A stretch of 64,000 bases of DNA from Erythrobacter sp. YT30 (GTDB taxonomy: Bacteria > Pseudomonadota > Alphaproteobacteria > Sphingomonadales > Sphingomonadaceae): the NCBI RefSeq assembly GCF_001542875.1, contig NZ_LMAF01000002.1:310001-374000 (forward strand). The letters run 5' to 3'. Position numbers and translations under genes: made by a program. The notes below the pieces were generated by a model. It had not been told where the DNA came from. It saw only the letters and a list, made by a program, of their open reading frames with translations, and did not search any database. The first letter of the stretch is position 1; every line of letters begins with the position of its first letter. This document shows, one piece after another, positions 9,418 through 18,027 of this stretch.

Positions 9418-11799
9418 TTACGCAGCTAACAGTCCGCGACCTTCATCCTGCCAACCTTCACCGGGGCGATAGCGTGCATTCACCTTGCCATCGGCAAGAG
9501 CAAACAGGTGCAACCAGCCATTATCGAAAAGATCGCGCACGTGCGGATGGGCTTCCAGCACCTTCGAAATCTCCTCACGCGGCGCTTCTATCATCACTGA
9601 CAGGCGCACCGGATCGTGCATCAGTTTGTCGCCATCGTGGACGCTCTGCCACGGAAGGCCGGGGCGCAAGCGGCCGCTATTGCCTTCGATCACGCCAATG
9701 CCGCCAACGACATTGTGAATGAGCTTGTTGCCGCCGCCAAAGATATCGGGCGCAACCGATGATCCGTAATATTGGAGCGAAATCCAGCTCGCAACGACGA
9801 CCGGAGCCGTCATGATCAGTTCGAGCGTCGTAAAGCCGCTATCGGCCTGCCAGTCATAACTGTGCAGGAAAGCGCGCCCGCCCAGATCCTTGCCCGCAGT
9901 TGCAGAGCGCGGTGCGGCGATAAAGGCTGCGCATCCGGCAAGACCCCATTCGGGACGGATTTCCGCCCAGTTGCGCGCGCGCAATTCGACATCGGTCCAA
10001 TGCGAACCGGGCAGTTTGGGTGCGCGTTCTGCCCGCGCGATGGCTGATGCTTCGTGCAGCCATTGGTGGACCTGCTCCAGATCGGCATCAAAGCGCTCCG
10101 GGCTCTCGGCATCGAACAGAGTGATCTTGTCAGTGGTCGTATCGTGCAGGCCTGCAACGAACAAAGTGTCATCAGGCACGTAAAGGCCTCGCGTTTCGAG
10201 GCCCTGACGCGTTTCGGGATCGTTCAAAAGGTCTGCCAGAACACGCGCCGACACATCGCCCTGATGTCCGCCGCAAGCGCCGCAGTGATAGGCGCTTTCG
10301 TGCGGATTGTTGGTGACATTGCCGCCATGGCCCAAAAGCAGGATAATCTTGCCGAAATCCTTGGTCATGCTCATGGCCTTGAGGATGGTTTCAGCCGTAT
10401 CAACCTTGGCAGGAAATGACATCCCGCCGACAACCTTGGGCGCGGGGTCGTTGTTGCTCGATTTTGTAAGCCCGAGCGAAGACTTGAGCAGTTTGACGGC
10501 GTAAAGCGGCCCCATCGCTTCGACAAAGGCGAAGGAGGAAACCGCTGCCTGGCGGAAGCGGCCCCACGCTCTGGTCGTGCGAGCGGCGATACGGGTGTCA
10601 AAATCGGTTTCGGGATCGCCTTCGCTGGTCGTCTCAACAGCCGGGTTCAAAAGCACGGGCAGACGATTTTCGACAATATCCGATCCATGCGATTTGTGAG
10701 CCAGTGGAAGGCCGAAGAAGCCTGCAAAACCGATGGTTTCGATACCACCATCCACGCTTTCAAGTGCGCGGCGGAACACTTCTGAGCGTACATCGATGCA
10801 AAACGCCGCCTGAAGCAGCGCACGGCCATCGGTTTCGCTCTTTCCGGTAAGCGCTTCCAGCAGCGTGCGCTGATGCGATCTGTCGGCGGCATCCTGCAGC
10901 ACGGCCAAAGCAGCCTGATCGCGGCTTGGCGCAATCGGCTCGGCATGCGCCTCAACGGTCATTTTCCATTTGCCCTCGATCTCGGGGTATAGGGCGAGCA
11001 ATTGCTCTTCCCAGATGAGACGGATCGCGAGCATCGCTGCAAGCGTTTGATCGCTCTCTTCTGCAAGCTCTGCCTGCCATAGCAGCCAGCGCGCGTGCTG
11101 CGACCATCCGCCAAGGCTGATGTAGAGCCTATGAAACGCGGTTTCAGCAGCCTTGTCGGTGAGGCCAAGCGCGTCGGATGCAGCCACAATCGCGCGCTCC
11201 GGCGTATCGGGCGCAGCCGCAACCGCCGCGCAAAATCCCGACAATCCGGCAATCTCGGGCGTCAGATCGTGAACAGCGAAAGCGCGCCATGCAGCATAAG
11301 CCTCTTCACCCGGCGCAGGTGACCATAACGCTTGTCCACGATCAAACTGACCGGCGGCCCAGATGCCGAACGTCTTGTCGATCACTGAAGGCCAGTCGGT
11401 ACCGCTCGCTTCTGCCGCAAGATCGGCAATGGTCGGCAGTGCTTCATCTTCGGGGATGTAATCGAGCGCATTGGCGGCCAGTTTGAGCATCGAAACTGAT
11501 TTGGGCTTGGTCGCAACCGTGCTCGCTTCGAGTGCATCGGCCAGATCATCTTCGGTGATGCGGCCTTCCTCGATCATCGTATCGTAAGTGCTGGCCGATT
11601 GCGTGATCGGCGTCCCGCTGACCCTTGCAAGCCGCGCAGAAGCGGTCGCCAGATCCTCTCCCGTCTGTCCAAGGAAAGGGTTCACGGCAACGGTCGCATC
11701 CAGCGGAAACGCCGGCGGGATCGCACGCGCTGCCTTTTCAGCAGCCGTCAGAATTTCAGACATCCGCGAGGGGGCGATTTGGGAATGCTTCATGAACAT
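9418..11799 (-). CDS. dabA: DabA-type inorganic carbon transport protein (DUF2309)
   Basis: The cytoplasmic subunit of the DAB pump, which couples ion movement through DabB to one-way hydration of CO2 to bicarbonate. It is beta-carbonic-anhydrase-like. The zinc ligands of the family are all visible: Cys and Asp in CIDVRSE (about residues 334 and 336), His in LLGHGGN (about 491) and Cys in YHCGACGG (about 506). The 15-residue spacing between the last two is the same as in the characterised Halothiobacillus protein. Length, near 793 residues, is normal. I start at ATG 11799, nine bases after AAGGA; TTG 11808 and ATG 11793 are alternatives. It follows dabB by 23 bases and is surely in the same operon. 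Confidence 0.92.
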   Translation of the reverse strand: MFMKHSQIAPSRMSEILTAAEKAARAIPPAFPLDATVAVNPFLGQTGEDLATASARLARVSGTPITQSASTYDTMIEEGRITEDDLADALEASTVATKPKSVSMLKLAANALDYIPEDEALPTIADLAAEASGTDWPSVIDKTFGIWAAGQFDRGQALWSPAPGEEAYAAWRAFAVHDLTPEIAGLSGFCAAVAAAPDTPERAIVAASDALGLTDKAAETAFHRLYISLGGWSQHARWLLWQAELAEESDQTLAAMLAIRLIWEEQLLALYPEIEGKWKMTVEAHAEPIAPSRDQAALAVLQDAADRSHQRTLLEALTGKSETDGRALLQAAFCIDVRSEVFRRALESVDGGIETIGFAGFFGLPLAHKSHGSDIVENRLPVLLNPAVETTSEGDPETDFDTRIAARTTRAWGRFRQAAVSSFAFVEAMGPLYAVKLLKSSLGLTKSSNNDPAPKVVGGMSFPAKVDTAETILKAMSMTKDFGKIILLLGHGGNVTNNPHESAYHCGACGGHQGDVSARVLADLLNDPETRQGLETRGLYVPDDTLFVAGLHDTTTDKITLFDAESPERFDADLEQVHQWLHEASAIARAERAPKLPGSHWTDVELRARNWAEIRPEWGLAGCAAFIAAPRSATAGKDLGGRAFLHSYDWQADSGFTTLELIMTAPVVVASWISLQYYGSSVAPDIFGGGNKLIHNVVGGIGVIEGNSGRLRPGLPWQSVHDGDKLMHDPVRLSVMIEAPREEISKVLEAHPHVRDLFDNGWLHLFALADGKVNARYRPGEGWQDEGRGLLAA

Positions 11800-11822
11800 G
11801 TGGATCAATCCTTCGCGAGATT

Positions 11823-13400
11823 TCAGTTTGAGCGCCGGGTGGCTGATTGCGTCTTGAAACCGCCAATGGCGCGATCAAGCAAAGCGTTGAGGTAAAGCCC
11901 GTTGGCAAGGTGTACGCGCAGTCCGGCGGTTGATGGGTGATGCGCCCACAGCGGGAAGAGCGCCTGTGCAAATGCGACCAGCCCGAAAGAAAGGACCGCG
12001 ATTACAATCAGCGCCCATTCAAGCGGGCTCGGCACGGGTGCTGCGGGCAAGTTTGCGCCCCAGATCGCCTCTGCCACCACCTGGAACAGGAAGTACGCAA
12101 TCGCGGCGGCCATGGCGGCACCAAACGTGCGCTTGGCCAGCTTTTCAGGTGCCGCATCGGCAAGGCCCTGCGCAACGAGATAGGCAACACCGAAGATCAG
12201 CATCGCGCCAAGAGCGTAAGCCTGCGGGCTTTTTGCGCCAAAGCCGAAAGCGAATGCGGTAGCGATGCCGCCGTAAAGCAGCATTGCGAGCGCGAAGCTT
12301 TTGAGAACATTGGCAACGCTTGGCGCAGCGACAGGGCCGGGGCGACGAATGCTCGCCACATCCTGCACCGCGCCGCCCGATGAAAGGAAAGCGTGCGCTT
12401 TGTAAAGCGAGTGTGCGATGATGTGCAGCAGAGCGAGCGTCCACAAGCCAAGGCCGCATTGCAGCAGCATAAAGCCCATCTGCGAAACGGTGGACCATGC
12501 GAGCGCCGTTTTCACCGCGCTCTGCGTCAACATCACAGCCGCGCCGAACAATGCGGTAAACCCGCCAATCGCAGCCAAAGCCGCCATCGCGCCAGAGCTT
12601 TCCGATACGAAGCCCGATGCCGCGATCAGCAGAACGCCGCCTGAATTGATGATGCCAGCGTGCAGCAAGGCCGAAACCGGCGTCGGTGCTTCCATCACTT
12701 CGGTAAGCCAGCCATGCAAAGGGAAGGATGCCGTTTTCAAAGCGGCGGCAAGAATGATGAGCGCAACGGCGATCTGGCCAAAGGTGCCGAGGCCTTGCGT
12801 ACTTACAGCCCGGGTGAGCACGGAAAGCTCGGTCGTGCCGAAACCGGCAATCAGCAGAGCAGCTGCGGCGACAAGCGCCACATCGCCCGTGTGCCAGACA
12901 AGCGCGAACTTGGTGGCTGCGCGCTGCGCTTCGGGACGGTCAGGATAGAAAAGGAGCAAACGGCGAAGCGTCATGCCCACCGCAATGGTCGCGGCAATCA
13001 TCACTGCCATGCTGCCCGCCTGCACAAACACCATGACAGCGGCCAAAGTGGCCATCATCAGCGCGTGAAATGTGCCCTCGCGTTCTTCGCCATCGATATA
13101 GGTCCGGCTGTAGCGCATGACGATCCATCCGATAAATCCAACAAGCAGCGCCATCGTCGCGCTGACAAGATCGGCCCGAAGAGAAAGCGCGAAGGCTCCA
13201 TCAAAAGCTGCGACATTCATCGGCCCGGTGATGACAGTCTGCGCAAGCCCGCATGCCGCCAGAAGACCAGCAAGAAGCGCAGTCCATTCTGAAAGGCTCG
13301 GGATAAAGCCGGGGCGCTTACCAGGCCGGGTGAGCGCGATGGCCGCTGCGAAAAGCAAAACGATTGGCGCGAGAAATGCGAGCGAGAACGAGGGAAGCAT
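11823..13400 (-). CDS. dabB: DabB-type membrane subunit (NuoL-like proton-conducting protein)
   Basis: A 525-residue, largely hydrophobic protein of the NuoL/MrpA proton-conducting family. Family landmarks are FPLHGWLTEVMEAPTPVSAL and LLHAGIINSGGVLLI, then ALAWSTVSQMGFMLLQCGLG and HSLYKAHAFLSSGG. In the DAB system this subunit provides the cation-driven energy for the DabA partner. The ATG at 13400 follows AGGAG by eight bases. Gene order dabB-dabA and the divergent LysR regulator match known DAB loci. It is not part of a complex I operon, as no other nuo gene is nearby. Confidence 0.92.
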   Translation of the reverse strand: MLPSFSLAFLAPIVLLFAAAIALTRPGKRPGFIPSLSEWTALLAGLLAACGLAQTVITGPMNVAAFDGAFALSLRADLVSATMALLVGFIGWIVMRYSRTYIDGEEREGTFHALMMATLAAVMVFVQAGSMAVMIAATIAVGMTLRRLLLFYPDRPEAQRAATKFALVWHTGDVALVAAAALLIAGFGTTELSVLTRAVSTQGLGTFGQIAVALIILAAALKTASFPLHGWLTEVMEAPTPVSALLHAGIINSGGVLLIAASGFVSESSGAMAALAAIGGFTALFGAAVMLTQSAVKTALAWSTVSQMGFMLLQCGLGLWTLALLHIIAHSLYKAHAFLSSGGAVQDVASIRRPGPVAAPSVANVLKSFALAMLLYGGIATAFAFGFGAKSPQAYALGAMLIFGVAYLVAQGLADAAPEKLAKRTFGAAMAAAIAYFLFQVVAEAIWGANLPAAPVPSPLEWALIVIAVLSFGLVAFAQALFPLWAHHPSTAGLRVHLANGLYLNALLDRAIGGFKTQSATRRSN

Positions 13401-13480
13401 TAAGGGGGCTCCTGTTTGGGATCGGCTCTCAACTAGCCAATTGCCTGCATCAATAAAAATACATATATTATCGCATAACG

Positions 13481-13495
13481 TTCTATTTTATAGAA
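13481..13495. promoter_or_regulatory. T-N11-A palindrome in the dabB/lysR divergent promoter
   Basis: TTCTATTTTATAGAA is a perfect dyad (six-base arms, three-base centre) in the AT-rich 130-base gap between dabB and the divergent LysR gene. It contains the T-N11-A core typical of LysR-family binding sites and lies 36 bases before the regulator start and 81 bases before the dabB start. This is the natural candidate for the binding site of the adjacent regulator; binding is inferred. Confidence 0.6.
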
Positions 13496-13530
13496 TTTAG
13501 ATGTTCAGCCATCTTTTGAGGATGCACTTA

Positions 13531-14421
13531 ATGAACCTACACCACCTGCGCCTGTTCCGAGCTGTGGCAAGAAACGGCTCTCTCACCGGGGCCGCGCGCG
13601 CGCTCAATATCTCGCAATCTGCGGTGTCCACGCAGATCAAGACGCTGGAGGCGTCACTGGGGCATGAATTGTTTGAACGAAGCGGGCGATCGCTGAAATT
13701 GACCGAAGCGGGCCGAATTGCGCTTGATCACGCGGATGAGATCTTCCGAACGGCCGAACACCTCACTGCGACATTGGATCGAGCTGAAGGGCAAAGGCGA
13801 GTGCTCAGGATTGGCGCGCTTGCCACCCTCTCTCGCAATTTCCAGATGCGCTTTATTGCGCCTCTGGCAGGGCGGGATGATGTGGAAGTTGTGCTGCGAT
13901 CAGGCACTCAGCCCGATCTCTTGCGCGATCTTCAATCGCTGTCGCTTGATATCGTGCTCACCAACTTGCCACCTGCGCGTGATGCAGAGAGCCCATATCT
14001 AATCAATCGCCTCGATGAACAGGACGTAAGCCTGATCGGCACCCCGGAAAGGGCGAAAGAGGTGGGGCTGGTTGAGGGGAAGACCAATGATGACCCAAAG
14101 GCTCTTGAAAGGCTGATCGCGGCATCGCCTCTCGTGTTGCCCACACCAGAAACCGCGCTGCGCGCCGGGTTTGACGCGCTGCTCAATCGCATTGGCGTCG
14201 TGCCGCGAATTGCAGCCGAAGCCGATGACATGGCGATGATCCGCTTGCTCGCACGCGCCGATCTTGGGCTCGCCGTTATCCCGCCCATCGTTGTGCGCGA
14301 TGAACTTGCAACAGGCGCGCTGACCGAATTTGCCAAGCTCCCCGACATCAGCGAGGTTTTCTACGCTGTCACTATAAAACGGCGTTTCACCAATCCGCTT
14401 GTCCAAACGGTTCTGGCCTGA
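13531..14421 (+). CDS. LysR-family regulator, NhaR-like
   Basis: A 296-residue LysR-type transcription factor. The N-terminal winged helix-turn-helix reads MNLHHLRLFRAVARNGSL, then AARALNISQSAVSTQIKTLE and HELFERSGRSLKLTEAG. The remainder is a substrate-binding-protein-like effector domain. The N-terminus resembles NhaR, the sodium/pH-responsive regulator. I use ATG 13531, nine bases after GAGG, rather than the ATG ten codons earlier. It is divergent from dabBA, so it most likely controls the carbon-uptake operon and itself, perhaps in response to bicarbonate, CO2 or ion status. The effector is unknown. Confidence 0.88.
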   Translation: MNLHHLRLFRAVARNGSLTGAARALNISQSAVSTQIKTLEASLGHELFERSGRSLKLTEAGRIALDHADEIFRTAEHLTATLDRAEGQRRVLRIGALATLSRNFQMRFIAPLAGRDDVEVVLRSGTQPDLLRDLQSLSLDIVLTNLPPARDAESPYLINRLDEQDVSLIGTPERAKEVGLVEGKTNDDPKALERLIAASPLVLPTPETALRAGFDALLNRIGVVPRIAAEADDMAMIRLLARADLGLAVIPPIVVRDELATGALTEFAKLPDISEVFYAVTIKRRFTNPLVQTVLA

Positions 14422-14554
14422 GCGACAGCGGGCCTTGTGCCTGTAAAACCTTGCAAACTCGAAGGGGTTTGAGCGCCTTAAAGCTGGAACAGGCAGCCGC
14501 TGCGCGGTAATGGAACTTTACAAAAATGATAAATCACAGCGTTGGGGAGAATGT

Positions 14555-15259
14555 ATGCGGGTTGCACTTGCTGATGATGAACAGGACTTGCTCGATCAGA
14601 TCGCAGGGATTGTTATGTCTGCCGGACACGAGGTTGAAACTTTTCGTAATGGGACAGACCTGCAAAGGGCGCTCCAGCGGGAAACCTATGATGTTGTGAT
14701 GCTCGACTGGAACATGCCGGGGCAAACGGGCCTTGAGATTCTGCACTGGGCACGTGACAATCTGCCATCGGCACCGCCTTTCATCATGATCACCAGTCGC
14801 GGCGAAAACGAAGACGTCGTGCGCGGTCTGGAAGCGGGCGCGGTCGATTACATTACCAAGCCTGAATCCGATGAAATCATCCGCGCGCGGCTCGAAGCTG
14901 CAGGCCGCCGGATCGGAGCAGATCGCCCCGAAACAGAAGTGCGGTATGGCAAATACACGCTGAACCGAAAATCGAAGGAAATCGATTTTTCAGGAGCAGC
15001 TGTCGCTGTTACCGCCAAGGAATTCGACCTCGTCGATCTGCTCTTTCAAAACCTCGATCGGCCCTTGTCGCGCGGCTATTTGTTCTCCCGCATTTGGGGC
15101 GGCAATATCGAGCTTGAGACGCGCACAATCGACGTTCACGTGTCGCGCTTGCGCTCAAAATTGGAGCTAAAGCCCGAAAACGGATATGTTATCCGCACAG
15201 TTTTTGGTTTCGGCTATCGCATGGATGCGTATATCGATGAGGAAGCTGCTAACGGATAG
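14555..15259 (+). CDS. OmpR-family response regulator
   Basis: A 234-residue two-component regulator. The receiver domain opens with MRVALADDEQDLLDQI and has the phospho-acceptor Asp near residue 51 in VVMLDWNMPGQTG and the conserved Lys in DYITKPES. The C-terminal OmpR/PhoB winged helix contains LTAKEFDL-type sequence (VTAKEFDLVDLLFQN), RTIDVHVSRLRSKL and IRTVFGFGYRM. GGAG lies five bases before ATG 14555; the ATG at 14510 is not supported. The lipoprotein gene starts three bases after the stop. The only kinase nearby is the convergent CHASE2 histidine kinase, which is its probable partner. Confidence 0.92.
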   Translation: MRVALADDEQDLLDQIAGIVMSAGHEVETFRNGTDLQRALQRETYDVVMLDWNMPGQTGLEILHWARDNLPSAPPFIMITSRGENEDVVRGLEAGAVDYITKPESDEIIRARLEAAGRRIGADRPETEVRYGKYTLNRKSKEIDFSGAAVAVTAKEFDLVDLLFQNLDRPLSRGYLFSRIWGGNIELETRTIDVHVSRLRSKLELKPENGYVIRTVFGFGYRMDAYIDEEAANG

Positions 15260-15262
15260 GGC

Positions 15263-15796
15263 ATGACACACAGGCGCAATCGCTTTTCCAGTGCGTTTCA
15301 ATCGGCGGGAATGGCGATTGGCTGTGCCCTTGTTTCGGCGTGTGCGGTTAACGCTCCGCCCATCGTTCGATCCGACAATGCCGGTTCACCCAGTTTTTCC
15401 CAGATTGCGCTGATCGCGCCTGACGACAATCAAAGACAGCGCGTCCAATTGAACACGGCAATCGGCAGCGCGTTCGAGGCAAGAGGCATTGGTCTTGCCG
15501 ATGATGCGGGCGCGGTGGGCGAAGTTGCGATCGCGGACAGCCCCAGCTCAGTTGGTCTTTATGCCGTTGCGGACGGCGCTTCTGATGAGAATGCCCGGCC
15601 CATCGCACAAATTCGCAAGCGCCGCTGGTATGATGCCTGCAAGGCAGCGCGGACCAAAGCCACTCTTGCCGTTTTTGATCGCGCCTCGGGCGAAATGATC
15701 AAACGATCAGCGGTTGAAAGCATCACATGCGAAGGCGACGCACCGCCTATGGATGAGATGGCAGAACTGCTCACCGCCGAAATCCTCAGCGATTAA
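15263..15796 (+). CDS. Putative lipoprotein of unknown function
   Basis: A 177-residue protein with a basic N-terminus, a hydrophobic stretch and a lipobox (ALVSAC, Cys near residue 27), so it should be an envelope lipoprotein. I do not recognise the mature domain. It has a central Ala/Asp-rich segment and two later cysteines (YDACKAA and ESITCEG) that could form a disulfide. It starts three bases after the response regulator and is surely co-transcribed with it. Its TAA stop overlaps the stop of the convergent kinase by four bases. It may be a periplasmic part of the same sensing module, but this is inference from context. Confidence 0.7.
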   Translation: MTHRRNRFSSAFQSAGMAIGCALVSACAVNAPPIVRSDNAGSPSFSQIALIAPDDNQRQRVQLNTAIGSAFEARGIGLADDAGAVGEVAIADSPSSVGLYAVADGASDENARPIAQIRKRRWYDACKAARTKATLAVFDRASGEMIKRSAVESITCEGDAPPMDEMAELLTAEILSD

Positions 15797-17946
15797 GCGG
15801 TGGCGCGCCCTGCTTTGCCGCAAGGCAGAGTTATCTGAAAGCGTGTGCCGATATCGCTGCGGGTTTCCACCTCGATCACAGCGCCATGCTCATCAATCAC
15901 CTTTTTGACATAGGCAAGGCCCAAACCGGCGCTTGGCCCTGCTTGCGTATCGCGCGCACCGAACCGGGCGAACGTGTCTTTCACCCGTTCGGCAGGAAGG
16001 CCCGGCCCATTGTCCGCAACAGCGATGCGGATGCTGTTATTGTCCAGCCGGTCGAGCGATATGGAAATAGCCTCGCCCTTGGGCGAAAACTTGATCGCAT
16101 TGCCGATCAGATTGTCAATTGCGCGCGACATTGAAGATGGATCAACTTCGCAAAATTCGGGTTCGTCAGGGATAGTCGTGTCAAAGGTGATCTTACGCTT
16201 TTTCGCAGCGGAGTAGGCGCGATCAACGGCCTCATGCAAAAGCGCGCCAATATCGGTTTCCTGCGGTTCAACGCCCTCATATTCGAGCCGGGCAATCTGC
16301 ACAAAGTCATCGGTGAGTTTGAGCGTCCGCCTCGCCTGCTTTTCGATCCGGGCAAGCCTCTCTTTTTCGGGAAGTGCCTGGCCAGTTGCGCCCACCAAGC
16401 CGACAATCGCTGCCTGCGGTGAGCGCATATCGTGGCTCAGGAATTCGAGCATTTCGCGCCGCTGCTTTTCAGCCTGACGGATAGTGCTGATATCGCGCAG
16501 AGAGAGAATCTGGCCGCCATCGCTCATCTCGCTTTCGGACGATGCGAGTAGAAACACGCGGCCATCGGGGAATACGATCTCCTGCTTGTCCGCTGGGAGA
16601 ACCGCACTTTGTTCATCGCGCAATTGGGCAAGCGTCTTGCCGGTGCAGGCGGCTTCATCGCCAAACACGCTTTCCGCGCGGGTGTTCATAAGGATCAACC
16701 CGCCATCGGCATCGAATACGAGCATTGGATCGGGAGAGCCTGAAAGGATCCGGCGCAGGAAGGATAACCGCTCGCGCGTCTCGCCAATCAGCCCGCGCAC
16801 TTGCGACACCTGCTTGGCAATCGGATCGAAACCACGCCCCCCGCTCGCCTCGCCGCCGGGAATGATGCCGCCCATTTCTTCAGCTTCGTCCTGCAGGAAG
16901 CGACTGACCGAACTCAATCGACGCCAGCCCCAAACCGGATAGGCGACCAATATGCCAAGGATAGCTGGAAAAACAGGCAGCCACAAATCGGCAGCGATCA
17001 GCAAAGTGGCTGAGGCGGCAATGAGCGCTGCGATGAGGCCCAGGGATACGCGCAGGGTCCAACTGGGTGGGAATTGCCAGAACACCAGAAACAGGACGAG
17101 GATGGTCGCGATCAGGATGGCTATCACAATCGAAGGGCTGACTTGCGTGATAAGCTCATCATCGAGCAATCCGCTCAACAGGCTTGCCTGCATTTCGACG
17201 CCTGTCTTGATCCCGCCCGCATAAGCGGACACCGCATAGCGATCACCCAGCCCTTGCGCGGTGGCGCCGATCAGTACGATCTTGTCCTTCACAATTGCTT
17301 CTGGCGTCGCGCCGGAGATCACATCCACCGCACTCGGATCGCGGAACGATCCGGCCTGATGCATGGGCGCGATTGGATTGGCGCCGGGTTCTGGCAGGCT
17401 CGCTGCATCCCGGCTCAGCGCGAGATAGGCGACTTTTGCGAGATGATCGTGAGCGCCCCGCGATGTTTCGAGCTCGAAGTCAAAGCGGCGCACGATGCCA
17501 TCAGGATCAGGAGCGACGAAAACGTGCCCAACATCCAACGCGCCCTCGGCAAATTGAGGAAGCGGCATCAGCGGTTCAATAGCATCTTCAGTGTTGGGCG
17601 CTCGTATGATCGAATGCGGCAGAACGACGTTTCCGGCGCTGTCGATAGCTTCGGCAAGCTGGGCATCGCTCGCCGGATCGGAAGGATCGACGAACAGCAC
17701 ATCGAAGATGATCAGTCTTGGCTCATAACCCGACAATTGATTGATAAGTTCTGCGTGCCGTTCCCGATCCCAGGGCCAGTTACCGATTTCCGAGACCGAG
17801 CGATCATCAATGCTGACGACGACGATATCGGGGTTCGGCTCTTCAAGGCTCACATAGGTTGCAAGGTCCAGCAATGCGGCATCAACGCGCGCTGTCCATT
17901 CCTGATGCCAGGCAATCAGCACAAGCGCCAAGGTCGCCGCCAGCAT
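15793..17946 (-). CDS. CHASE2-domain sensor histidine kinase
   Basis: A 717-residue membrane kinase. Residues about 20-260 form a CHASE2 extracellular sensor (VVVSIDDRSVSEIGNWPWDR, FDVLFVDPSD, DKIVLIGATAQGLGDRY). Three hydrophobic segments follow near 268-340, then a PAS-like region with VFDADGGLILMNTRAE. The kinase core has the H-box EFLSHDMRSPQ (His about 505), N-box DNLIGNAIKFSP, G1 DNGPGLP and G2 GLGLAYV. It is in the same reading frame as the upstream LysM-FecR gene, 81 bases later. The in-frame codons before this ATG (LRTLRLFAEWAV) look like the natural start of a CHASE2 protein, so the true start may be an unusual ATT at 17988. The probable partner is the regulator at 14555. Confidence 0.9.
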   Translation of the reverse strand: MLAATLALVLIAWHQEWTARVDAALLDLATYVSLEEPNPDIVVVSIDDRSVSEIGNWPWDRERHAELINQLSGYEPRLIIFDVLFVDPSDPASDAQLAEAIDSAGNVVLPHSIIRAPNTEDAIEPLMPLPQFAEGALDVGHVFVAPDPDGIVRRFDFELETSRGAHDHLAKVAYLALSRDAASLPEPGANPIAPMHQAGSFRDPSAVDVISGATPEAIVKDKIVLIGATAQGLGDRYAVSAYAGGIKTGVEMQASLLSGLLDDELITQVSPSIVIAILIATILVLFLVFWQFPPSWTLRVSLGLIAALIAASATLLIAADLWLPVFPAILGILVAYPVWGWRRLSSVSRFLQDEAEEMGGIIPGGEASGGRGFDPIAKQVSQVRGLIGETRERLSFLRRILSGSPDPMLVFDADGGLILMNTRAESVFGDEAACTGKTLAQLRDEQSAVLPADKQEIVFPDGRVFLLASSESEMSDGGQILSLRDISTIRQAEKQRREMLEFLSHDMRSPQAAIVGLVGATGQALPEKERLARIEKQARRTLKLTDDFVQIARLEYEGVEPQETDIGALLHEAVDRAYSAAKKRKITFDTTIPDEPEFCEVDPSSMSRAIDNLIGNAIKFSPKGEAISISLDRLDNNSIRIAVADNGPGLPAERVKDTFARFGARDTQAGPSAGLGLAYVKKVIDEHGAVIEVETRSDIGTRFQITLPCGKAGRATA

Positions 17947-18027
17947 GACGGCCCATTCAGCAAACAGTCGAAGTGTTCTTAAATGAATTGGCTGCGCTCC
18001 ACCAACGCCAAAGGCCCGCTCACCCGG

